A stretch of DNA of 15,249 nt from Microbacterium sp. (GTDB lineage Bacteria > Actinomycetota > Actinomycetes > Actinomycetales > Microbacteriaceae). Under the pieces are notes generated by a model. The model was given only the letters and a program-made list of their open reading frames with translations, ran no database searches and was not told where the DNA came from. Shown piece by piece: positions 7,523 through 13,927 of the stretch (positions are counted from its first letter, which is position 1; each line of letters starts with the position of its first letter). The position numbers and the translations under genes are program-made. Location of the stretch: assembly GCA_003248845.1 (NCBI GenBank), contig QFPD01000012.1, positions 1 to 15,249 of the forward strand, written 5' to 3'.

Positions 7523-9002
7523 GTGTCGCACCGTCGCCCTCGCATCGTTCCTACGCCGGCGCGCGGCGCACTCGCCGCCTCGCTCATCGAGCTGCGGAGA
7601 TCACTCGATCTTCCCGACGCCTACCCCGCGGACGCGCAGGCCGAAGCGGACGCCGCCGCGCGTGACATCCCCGTCGATCCGGGCGCCGCTGCGCTCCCCG
7701 ATCTGCGCGACATCGACTTCCTCACGATCGACCCGGCCGGTTCCACCGACCTCGATCAGGCGCTGCATCTCGAACGCACCGCGACGGGTGCCGTCCTGCA
7801 TTACGCGATCGCCGACGTGCCCGCGTACGTCTCGCCGGGCGGACCGTTGGATGCCGAGACGCGGCGTCGCGGTCAGACGATGTATGCCCCCGACACGCGA
7901 ATTCCCCTGCATCCGCCGGTTCTCAGTGAGGGTGCGGCATCGCTTCTGCCCGGTGTCGACCGGCGTGCATTCGTCTGGCGGTTCGAGCTCGACGATGGCG
8001 CACGGCCCACGCGGGTGACAGTGACGCGGGCGATCGTGCGCTCGCGCGCACAGTGGTCATACGACGACGCGCAGCGCGCGATCGAGGCCGGCGACGCGCC
8101 GGGGAGTCTCCTCCATGCCATGGTTCGGCGCCGAGCGCGCGTCGCGAGAACGCGAACGCGGCGGGGCGAGTCTCAACATCCCCGAGGCCCGAATCCTGGC
8201 GGTCAGCACTGCCGAGGGTGACGGCTACACGATCGAGCGCAGCTACGGCGTTCCGCTGGAGGACTGGAACGCGCACGTGTCACTTCTCACCGGCATGGCC
8301 GCGGCCGACATCATGATCGCCGGCGGCGTGGGGATCCTCCGCACGATGCCGCCCGCCGACCCCGATGACGTCGCCGCCTTCCGCGCGCAGACGGTCGCCC
8401 TCGGCATCCCGTGGCACGCGGACGTCGCCTACGGCGACTATCTGCGCGGTCTCGACCGCTCCCCCGCGGCGCGGGCCGTCAAGGAGTACGCCGCCGGTCT
8501 GTTCCGCGGCGCCGGCTACGTCGCGTTCGACGGCGAGGTGCCCGTCGAACGCGCGCAGGCGGCGATCGGAGCCCCGTACGCGCATGCGACGGCGCCGCTC
8601 CGGCGCCTCGTCGACCGCTGGGCGCTCGTCGTGTGCGAAGCGCTCGCGAACGGTCGGGAGGTGCCGGACTGGGCGCGCTCGTCGCTGCCGGAGCTTCCCG
8701 CCCTCATGTCCCGCTCGTCCCAGAAGGCCGCGCAGCTGGATGCCGGCGCGCTCGATCGCGTCGAAGCGGCCCTGCTGCGGGGCCGCGAGGGCGAGGTCTT
8801 CACCGGTGTGGTGCTCGCCCAGCGCGGAGACCGTGCGCGCGTGCAGATCGCCGATCCGCCGGTGGAGGCGAAGGTGCCCGGTGTGGATGCCGCGCCGGGG
8901 AGCACCGTGCGGCTTCGGCTGGTCGCGGCATCCATCGCCGACGGCACCGTCGCTTTCGCGCCAATCGCGGCAGAGTCTTCCTCAGAACAGAAAGTTCACT
9001 GA
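7523..9002 (+). pseudogene. RNB-domain (RNase II/R family) ribonuclease, split by a +1 frameshift near 8111-8120
   Basis: RNB enzymes degrade RNA processively from the 3' end. Frame 1, from GTG 7523, carries the metal-binding motif IDPAGSTDLDQALHL with Asp70, Asp76 and Asp78; the fourth family Asp is Gln here, as I recall for this actinobacterial group. Good similarity stops at about SLL (to 8113), and that frame then runs nonsensically to a stop at 8219-8221. The rest resumes one base later: PWFGAERASRERERGGASLNIPE from 8118, and YAHATAPLRRLVDRWAL, which carries the conserved catalytic-site Arg. It ends at 9002. Removing one base gives 492 residues, a normal length. The cause may be a real indel, a sequencing error or, less likely, two polypeptides: ATG 8115 has GGGGAG (8101-8106) eight bases upstream and would start a 295-residue C-terminal piece. 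Confidence 0.8.
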
Positions 9003-9009
9003 AATTCAC
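8995..9009 (+). promoter_or_regulatory. AT-rich repeat element upstream of aceA, possible regulator site
   Basis: TTCAC occurs at 8995-8999 and again at 9005-9009, ten bases apart (one helical turn). The second copy forms part of the imperfect palindrome TGAAATTCA (9000-9008). The patch is unusually AT-rich for this region and lies about 105 bases before the aceA start, at the end of the ribonuclease gene. The glyoxylate-shunt genes of actinobacteria are controlled by carbon-source regulators, but I do not recognise this as a specific consensus. Between 9010 and 9113 no clear -10/-35 pair was found. Confidence 0.25.
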
Positions 9010-9113
9010 ACGTCGGATCGTCGGAAGAGCATCGGTTCTTGGCGCACAGTGGTGTCAACGCCCACCGCTTCACCGCAGACGCGACAGCGGACGACCACGA
9101 CGAAGGACAGACA

Positions 9114-10706
9114 ATGACTGCCTACACCGACGCCATCGAGGCGATCACGGCTCTGAAGGAACAGAACGGACCGGCCTGGGACGCCATCAACCCCGAATAC
9201 GTCGCCCGCATGCGCCTCCAGAACCGGTTCAAGACGGGCCTCGAGATCGCTCAGTACACCGCCGACATCATGCGTCGCGACATGGCCGAGTACGACGCCG
9301 ACTCGTCGGTCTACACGCAGTCGCTCGGCGTATGGCACGGCTTCATCGGGCAGCAGAAGCTGATCTCGATCAAGAAGCACTTGAAGTCGACGAACAAACG
9401 CTACCTGTACCTCTCCGGCTGGATGGTCGCGGCCCTGCGGAGCGAGTTCGGCCCGCTCCCCGACCAGTCGATGCACGAGAAGACAGCGGTTCCGGCCCTC
9501 ATCGCCGAGCTGTACACCTTCCTCCGCCAGGCCGACACGCGCGAGCTCGACCTGCTCTTCACGAAGCTCGATGACGCGCGCGCCGCGGGCGATGAGACCG
9601 CCGTGGAGTTCATCCAGTCGCAGATCGACAACCACGAGACCCACGTCGTTCCGATCATCGCCGACATCGACGCCGGCTTCGGCAACCCCGAGGCGACCTA
9701 CCTGCTCGCCAAGAAGATGATCGAGGCGGGCGCGTGCGCCATCCAGATCGAGAACCAGGTCTCCGACGAGAAGCAGTGCGGCCACCAGGACGGCAAGGTC
9801 ACCGTGCCGCACGAGGACTTCCTCGCGAAGATCAACGCCGTGCGGTACGCCTTTCTCGAGCTCGGCATCGACAACGGCGTAATCGTCGCCCGCACCGACT
9901 CGCTGGGCGCCGGCCTCACGCAGAAGATCGCCGTCTCCCAGACGCCGGGCGACCTCGGCGACCAGTACAACGCCTTCCTCGACGTCGAGGAGATCTCGGC
10001 CGACGCGCTGAGCGACGGCGACGTCGTGATCCGCCGCGAGGGGAAGCTCCTGCGACCCAAGCGCCTGGCATCGAACCTCTACCAGTTCCGCTCCGGTACC
10101 GGCGAGGCCCGCTGCGTGCTCGACTGCATCACCTCGTTGCAGAACGGCGCCGACCTGCTCTGGATCGAGACCGAGAAGCCGCACGTCGCGCAGATCGCCG
10201 GGATGGTCGACGAGATCCGCAAGGTGATCCCGAACGCAAAGCTCGTCTACAACAACAGCCCGTCGTTCAACTGGACGCTGAACTTCCGCCAGCAGGCGTA
10301 CGACGCCCTCGTGGAGCAGGGCGCGGACGTCTCCGCCTACGACCGCGCGGACCTCATGAACGTGTCGTACGACGACACCGAGCTCGCCCGCCTCGCCGAC
10401 GAGAAGATCCGCTCGTTCCAGAAGGACGGCTCGGCCCGTGCCGGCATCTTCCACCACCTCATCACCCTGCCGACCTACCACACGGCCGCCCTGTCGACGG
10501 ATGACCTCGCGAAGGGCTACTTCGGTGACGAGGGAATGCTGGCCTACGTCAAGGGCGTGCAGCGCCGCGAGATCCGCGAGGGGATTGCGACCGTGAAGCA
10601 CCAGAACATGGCCGGCAGCGACATCGGCGACAACCACAAGGAGTACTTCGCCGGGGATGCCGCCCTGAAGGCCGGCGGCGCGCACAACACGATGAACCAG
10701 TTCTGA
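9114..10706 (+). CDS. aceA: Isocitrate lyase, long (about 530-residue) form
   Basis: Isocitrate lyase splits isocitrate into succinate and glyoxylate, the first step of the glyoxylate shunt that allows growth on acetate or fatty acids. The 530-residue product has the catalytic block DEKQCGHQDGK with nucleophile Cys222 and His224; this long subclass has Lys-Gln-Cys where the short form has Lys-Lys-Cys. Other blocks are IIADIDAGFGNPE, VARTDSLGAGLT, NNSPSFNWTLNF and the C-terminal HQNMAGSDIGD. The ATG at 9114 follows a good Shine-Dalgarno, GAAGGA (9102-9107), with six bases of spacing, so this gene has a leader. The sequence closely resembles the Pseudomonas-type enzyme rather than the roughly 430-residue mycobacterial ICL1. 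No malate synthase gene is in the window. A strong terminator follows. Confidence 0.96.
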   Translation: MTAYTDAIEAITALKEQNGPAWDAINPEYVARMRLQNRFKTGLEIAQYTADIMRRDMAEYDADSSVYTQSLGVWHGFIGQQKLISIKKHLKSTNKRYLYLSGWMVAALRSEFGPLPDQSMHEKTAVPALIAELYTFLRQADTRELDLLFTKLDDARAAGDETAVEFIQSQIDNHETHVVPIIADIDAGFGNPEATYLLAKKMIEAGACAIQIENQVSDEKQCGHQDGKVTVPHEDFLAKINAVRYAFLELGIDNGVIVARTDSLGAGLTQKIAVSQTPGDLGDQYNAFLDVEEISADALSDGDVVIRREGKLLRPKRLASNLYQFRSGTGEARCVLDCITSLQNGADLLWIETEKPHVAQIAGMVDEIRKVIPNAKLVYNNSPSFNWTLNFRQQAYDALVEQGADVSAYDRADLMNVSYDDTELARLADEKIRSFQKDGSARAGIFHHLITLPTYHTAALSTDDLAKGYFGDEGMLAYVKGVQRREIREGIATVKHQNMAGSDIGDNHKEYFAGDAALKAGGAHNTMNQF

Positions 10707-10732
10707 CGCGCATCCCGCGCCTTACACATCAC

Positions 10733-10769
10733 AGAAGGGCCCCGCTGCGGCGGGGCCCTTCTCGTTGTT
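10733..10769 (+). terminator. Strong intrinsic terminator of aceA
   Basis: A perfect 13-base-pair stem, AGAAGGGCCCCGC (10733-10745) with GCGGGGCCCTTCT (10750-10762), closed by the tetraloop TGCG. It is followed by CTCGTTGTT as a partial T-tract. It begins 26 bases after the aceA stop and separates aceA from the regulator gene downstream. Confidence 0.92.
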
Positions 10770-10787
10770 CAGCCAACCGGATAAGCG

Positions 10788-10801
10788 TGCGATATATTGC
10801 A
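10788..10801 (+). promoter_or_regulatory. Promoter -10 and overlapping palindromic operator of the gntR-acdS operon
   Basis: TATATT (10793-10798) is a full TANNNT match, and seven bases later comes the GTG at 10806. The box sits inside the palindrome TGCGATATATTGCA (10788-10801), which has six of seven base pairs symmetric. An AT-rich palindrome over a -10 is exceptional in this GC-rich sequence and is the natural place for the downstream GntR protein to repress its own operon. The binding itself is inferred. Confidence 0.5.
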
Positions 10802-10805
10802 TACT

Positions 10806-11492
10806 GTGCCCCTGCCTCCAAACCCGCTCCCGCGCAATCTGCTGCGCGAGGACGTCCACACGCAGCTGAGGAACGCCATCGTCGACGGCACCCTTGCCCC
10901 CGGCGAGCAGCTTCGCGACGGAGACCTCGCCGCGCGCCTCGGCGTCAGCCGTACACCCGTTCGCGAGGCGCTGCTCGAACTCGCGCGGGCAGGACTCGTC
11001 CGCGCCGTCCCCGGCCGCTCCACGGTCGTCGCACCGATCGACCCGGCAGCCGTCCGCGACGCGCAGGCCGTCGTGGCGGCGATGCACGCGCTTGCTGTCC
11101 GGGTGGCGGTGCCGCACCTGACGGCATCCGATCTCGACGAGATGCGCGCCGCGAACGCGGACTTCGCCGCCGCACAGCGGCGCGGCGACCTCGACGGAGC
11201 GATGGATGCCGACGCTCGCTTCCACGCGGTACCCGTCGCGCGATCGGGCAACACCGCGGCGGCCGGTGTGCTGGCGCAGTACGAACCGGTTCTTCGGCGC
11301 GCGGAGAGGCTGCGCTTCGCCTCGCACGAAGGCGCCGCATCGGCCGAGCGGCATGAGCGTCTCATCGACCTGTGCGCCGACGGCGACCCCGAGGGCGCCG
11401 CCGCGCTGGCTGCCGAGATCTGGCAGACCCTGCCGTCCGCGAGTCCCACCCCCGCACTCCCCTCCGCCCCCTTCGAAAAGGACACCCCATGA
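10806..11492 (+). CDS. GntR-family transcriptional regulator (FadR/FCD subfamily), probable regulator of acdS
   Basis: A 228-residue cytoplasmic DNA-binding protein. The N-terminal winged helix (about 10-76) has the GntR signature: [24 protein letters not shown], then [20 protein letters not shown] (40-59). The C-terminal region is an FCD-type ligand domain with the pattern Asp-x-x-Phe-His followed by Ser-Gly-Asn ([14 protein letters not shown]) and a later His in [11 protein letters not shown], residues that usually bind a metal and an organic acid. GTG 10806 is preferred because the -10 box predicts transcription starting there; TTG 10797 would add three residues but lies inside the -10 box and lacks a ribosome site. 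The stop overlaps the acdS start as ATGA, so this regulator and acdS form one operon. The effector is unknown; ACC or a related amino or keto acid is a guess. Confidence 0.85.
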   Translation: MPLPPNPLPRNLLREDVHTQLRNAIVDGTLAPGEQLRDGDLAARLGVSRTPVREALLELARAGLVRAVPGRSTVVAPIDPAAVRDAQAVVAAMHALAVRVAVPHLTASDLDEMRAANADFAAAQRRGDLDGAMDADARFHAVPVARSGNTAAAGVLAQYEPVLRRAERLRFASHEGAASAERHERLIDLCADGDPEGAAALAAEIWQTLPSASPTPALPSAPFEKDTP

Positions 11493-12517
11493 AGCTGCAC
11501 GAGTTCGCCCGCTACCCGCTGACGTTCGGCCCGAGCCCGCTGCAGCGGCTCGACCGCCTCTCCGACCACCTGGGCGGAGCGCGCATCTGGGCCAAGCGCG
11601 AAGACGTCAACAGCGGTCTCGCCTTCGGCGGCAACAAGGTGCGAAAGCTCGAGTACATCGTCCCGGACGTCCTCGCGTCAGGCGCCGACACGATCGTCTC
11701 GATCGGCGGATACCAGTCGAATCACACGCGCCAGGTCGCCGCCGTCGCAGCCCACCTCGGCCTCAAGGCCCGCCTCGTGCAGGAGAAGTGGGTGCCGTGG
11801 GAGGACGCCACGAACGACAAGGTCGGCAACATCCTGCTCTCTCGCATGATGGGCGCCGACTCGCGCCTCGACGACGCCGGATTCGACATCGGCATCCGCG
11901 ACTCGTGGAAGCAGGCTCTGGAAGAGGTCGAAGCGGCGGGCGGCACCCCGTACCCGATCCCGGCCGGGGCGAGCGAGCACCGGCTCGGCGGACTCGGCTT
12001 CGCGAACTGGGCGTTCGAGGTCGCCGAGCAGGAGAAGCAACTGGGCGTCTTCTTCGACACGATCGTCGTGTGCACCGTCACGGGATCGACCCATGCCGGC
12101 ATGATCGCCGGTTTCGCGGCGCTCGAGGAGCTCACCGGCATCAAGCGTCGGGTCCTCGGAATCGACGCGTCGGCCACTCTCGAGAAGACCCGAGACCAGG
12201 TGGCCCGCATCGCGCGGCACACGGCCGAGCTCATCGAGCTCGGCCGTGACCTGCGCGACGACGAGATCCAGGTGCTCGAGGGCTGGGCGGGCGAGCTCTA
12301 CGGCATCCCGGTGGACTCGACGATGGAGGCGATGGCGCTCGGCGCTCAGCTGGAGGCGATGATCACCGACCCCGTGTACGAAGGCAAGTCGCTCGCGGGA
12401 CTCATCGATCTCGTGCGCTCCGGCGACATCTCGAAAGACTCCACAGTCCTCTACGCGCACCTCGGCGGGCAGCCCGCGATCAACGCGTACCACTCCCTGT
12501 GGGACCCGTCGGCGTGA
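11489..12517 (+). CDS. acdS: 1-aminocyclopropane-1-carboxylate (ACC) deaminase
   Basis: AcdS is a PLP enzyme that cleaves ACC, the precursor of plant ethylene, to 2-oxobutyrate and ammonia in the cytoplasm. The 342 residues align end to end with the roughly 338-residue Pseudomonas enzyme from memory. [13 protein letters not shown] places the PLP lysine at Lys50, [12 protein letters not shown] gives Ser77, and DPVYEGKS gives Tyr297 and Glu298. LYAHLGG gives Leu325. Glu and Leu at the last two sites are the pair that separates true ACC deaminases from D-cysteine desulfhydrase-like homologues. The ATG at 11489 has AAAAGGA (11476-11482) six bases upstream and overlaps the regulator's stop as ATGA. 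Nitrogen scavenging or lowering of plant ethylene are possible roles. It is convergent with ispG. Confidence 0.93.
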   Translation: MKLHEFARYPLTFGPSPLQRLDRLSDHLGGARIWAKREDVNSGLAFGGNKVRKLEYIVPDVLASGADTIVSIGGYQSNHTRQVAAVAAHLGLKARLVQEKWVPWEDATNDKVGNILLSRMMGADSRLDDAGFDIGIRDSWKQALEEVEAAGGTPYPIPAGASEHRLGGLGFANWAFEVAEQEKQLGVFFDTIVVCTVTGSTHAGMIAGFAALEELTGIKRRVLGIDASATLEKTRDQVARIARHTAELIELGRDLRDDEIQVLEGWAGELYGIPVDSTMEAMALGAQLEAMITDPVYEGKSLAGLIDLVRSGDISKDSTVLYAHLGGQPAINAYHSLWDPSA

Positions 12518-12550
12518 TCGCGCGGAGTCTCGTCCGCCTCGGAGGCCGCG

Positions 12551-13702
12551 TCAGGCCGTGACGACCTGCGCGGTGCCGAGCGGCGCGTCGGGGCCCATCT
12601 CGGCGGCGAGGCGGTTCGCCTCTTCGATGAGCGTCGCGACGATCTCGGCCTCGGGCACGGTCTTGATGACCTCGCCCTTCACGAAGATCTGACCTTTGCC
12701 GTTGCCGGATGCCACGCCGAGGTCCGCCTCGCGGGCTTCACCGGGGCCGTTCACGACGCACCCCATGACGGCGACGCGCAGCGGCACGGTCATGTCCTTG
12801 AGGCCCTCGGTCACGTTGTCGGCGAGCGTGTAGACGTCGACCTGCGCACGCCCGCACGACGGGCACGAGACGATCTCGAGCTTGCGCTCGCGCAGGTTCA
12901 GCGACTGCAGGATCTGGTGCCCGACCTTGACCTCTTCGGCGGGCGGCGCGGAGAGCGAGACGCGGATCGTGTCGCCGATGCCCTCCGACAGCAGGATGCC
13001 GAACGCGGTCGCGCTCTTGATCGTTCCCTGGAAGGCGGGGCCCGCCTCGGTCACACCGAGGTGCAGCGGCCAGTCGCCGCGTTCGGCGAGCAGGCGGTAG
13101 GCCTTCACCATGACGACGGGGTCGTTGTGCTTGACCGAGATCTTGAAGTCGTGGAAGTCGTGCTCCTCGAAGAGGGAGGCCTCCCAGACGGCGCTCTCGA
13201 CGAGCGCCTCCGGGGTCGCCTTGCCGTACTTCTCGAGCAGGCGCTTGTCGAGGGATCCGGCGTTCACACCGATGCGGAGGGACACGCCGGCATCCTTCGC
13301 CGCCTTCGCGATGGCGCCGACGTTGCCGTCGAACTCGCGGATGTTGCCGGGGTTCACGCGCACGGCGCCGCACCCGGCGTCGATCGCCTGATAGATGTAC
13401 TTCGGCTGGAAGTGGATGTCGGCGATCACCGGGATCTGGCTCTTCTTCGCGATGATGTGGAGCACATCGGCGTCTTCGGGCCGGGGCACGGCGACGCGGA
13501 CGATCTCGCAGCCGGACGCCGTGAGCTCGGCGATCTGCTGCAGCGTCGCGTTGATGTTGTGCGTGGGTGTCGTCGTCATCGACTGGACGCTCACGGGCGA
13601 GTCGCTGCCGACTCCGACCGAACCGACCTTGATCTGACGGGTCTTGCGGCGGGGGGCGAGGACTTCCGGCACGCGGGGCATCCCGAGGTTCACTGCTGGC
13701 AC
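12551..13702 (-). CDS. ispG: 4-hydroxy-3-methylbut-2-en-1-yl diphosphate synthase (IspG/GcpE)
   Basis: IspG makes HMBPP from MEcPP in the non-mevalonate isoprenoid pathway, using a [4Fe-4S] cluster. The 383-residue protein has the TIM-barrel part with [13 protein letters not shown] (38-49), [28 protein letters not shown] and [16 protein letters not shown]. The cluster-binding part has Cys280 and Cys283 in SCPSCGR, Cys315 in [10 protein letters not shown], and Glu322. All expected ligands are present. The GTG at 13702 lacks a ribosome site but lies exactly six bases after TAGGCT, indicating a leaderless mRNA. The neighbours are unrelated in pathway: acdS converges on it and the trp leader diverges from it. 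The gene stands alone in this window. Confidence 0.97.
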   Translation of the reverse strand: MPAVNLGMPRVPEVLAPRRKTRQIKVGSVGVGSDSPVSVQSMTTTPTHNINATLQQIAELTASGCEIVRVAVPRPEDADVLHIIAKKSQIPVIADIHFQPKYIYQAIDAGCGAVRVNPGNIREFDGNVGAIAKAAKDAGVSLRIGVNAGSLDKRLLEKYGKATPEALVESAVWEASLFEEHDFHDFKISVKHNDPVVMVKAYRLLAERGDWPLHLGVTEAGPAFQGTIKSATAFGILLSEGIGDTIRVSLSAPPAEEVKVGHQILQSLNLRERKLEIVSCPSCGRAQVDVYTLADNVTEGLKDMTVPLRVAVMGCVVNGPGEAREADLGVASGNGKGQIFVKGEVIKTVPEAEIVATLIEEANRLAAEMGPDAPLGTAQVVTA

Positions 13703-13708
13703 GAGATC

Positions 13709-13714
13709 AGCCTA
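13709..13714 (-). promoter_or_regulatory. -10 box TAGGCT of ispG (leaderless geometry)
   Basis: On the minus strand TAGGCT (13714-13709), then GATCTC, then GTG at 13702. It is a full TANNNT match with a six-base discriminator, identical in sequence to the box of the DUF1622 gene. No -35 is obvious. Confidence 0.6.
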
Positions 13715-13777
13715 CGCCGGGTCGGGGGCGCGAAGGCTGAGGATGCCGCGGGGAAGATGAGGGCTCGCCGCTTCTGA

Positions 13778-13783
13778 TATCGT
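13778..13783 (+). promoter_or_regulatory. -10 box TATCGT of the trp leader (leaderless geometry)
   Basis: TATCGT (13778-13783), then GACGGC, then the ATG of the leader peptide at 13790. It is a full TANNNT match. The nearest purine-rich stretch (13749-13763) is too far upstream to serve as a ribosome site, so the leader peptide is probably translated from the very 5' end of the mRNA. Confidence 0.6.
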
Positions 13784-13789
13784 GACGGC

Positions 13790-13825
13790 ATGTTCGCGAG
13801 CACCTCCTGGTGGCCCACCCGCTGA
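13790..13825 (+). CDS. trpL: Tryptophan-operon leader peptide (11 residues, tandem Trp)
   Basis: A short open frame encoding MFASTSWWPTR, with two consecutive Trp codons at 13808-13813. The stop at 13823-13825 is directly followed by the antiterminator strand. When charged tRNA-Trp is scarce, a ribosome would stall at these codons. The start lies six bases behind a -10 box. The peptide itself probably has no function beyond sensing. The pairing scheme around it and the TrpE-like gene downstream make chance occurrence very unlikely. Confidence 0.88.
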   Translation: MFASTSWWPTR

Positions 13826-13887
13826 GGCGGTGTGCTCGCAACCCTGACACAGACCGCCCCGCACTCCACCGGGCGGTCTTCTCGTTT
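13796..13887 (+). promoter_or_regulatory. Transcription attenuator of the trp gene (three alternative hairpins)
   Basis: Four segments pair in mutually exclusive ways. Segment 1:2 (anti-antiterminator) is GCGAGCAC (13796-13803) with GTGCTCGC (13832-13839), eight perfect pairs with the Trp codons in its loop. Segment 2:3 (antiterminator) is GGCGGT (13826-13831) with ACCGCC (13853-13858), extended by GTG (13832-13834) with CAC (13848-13850) across a two-base bulge. Segment 3:4 (terminator) is AGACCGCCC (13851-13859) with GGGCGGTCT (13871-13879). A ribosome stalled on the Trp codons would mask segment 1, freeing segment 2 to disrupt the terminator, the classical attenuation logic. All pairings were checked base by base. 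Confidence 0.9.
13851..13887 (+). terminator. Attenuator terminator hairpin (3:4)
   Basis: A perfect nine-base-pair stem, AGACCGCCC / GGGCGGTCT, with an 11-base loop. It is followed by TCTCGTTT as a weak T-tract, the same style of tail as the aceA terminator. It ends about 40 bases before the start of the synthase gene. Confidence 0.88.
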
Positions 13888-13927
13888 CGCGATGAGGCAG
13901 CCCGCCTGAACGACAGAAAGGCCCGGC

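Noticed and set aside
8108..8125. Programmed +1 ribosomal frameshift in the ribonuclease gene
   Set aside because: There is no known slippery sequence with a stop or rare codon in the A site, and no evident stimulatory structure or conserved overlap. An indel or sequencing error is simpler.
9006..10685. A 559-codon minus-strand open frame opposite aceA
   Set aside because: It mirrors aceA codons on the opposite strand (Val/Leu/Asp/Arg-rich with no motifs), while the + strand frame is an unmistakable isocitrate lyase.
12518..12550. Possible terminator between acdS and ispG (GCCTC/GAGGC symmetry)
   Set aside because: The arms leave only a one-base loop, shifting them gives a very short stem, and there is no T-tract.
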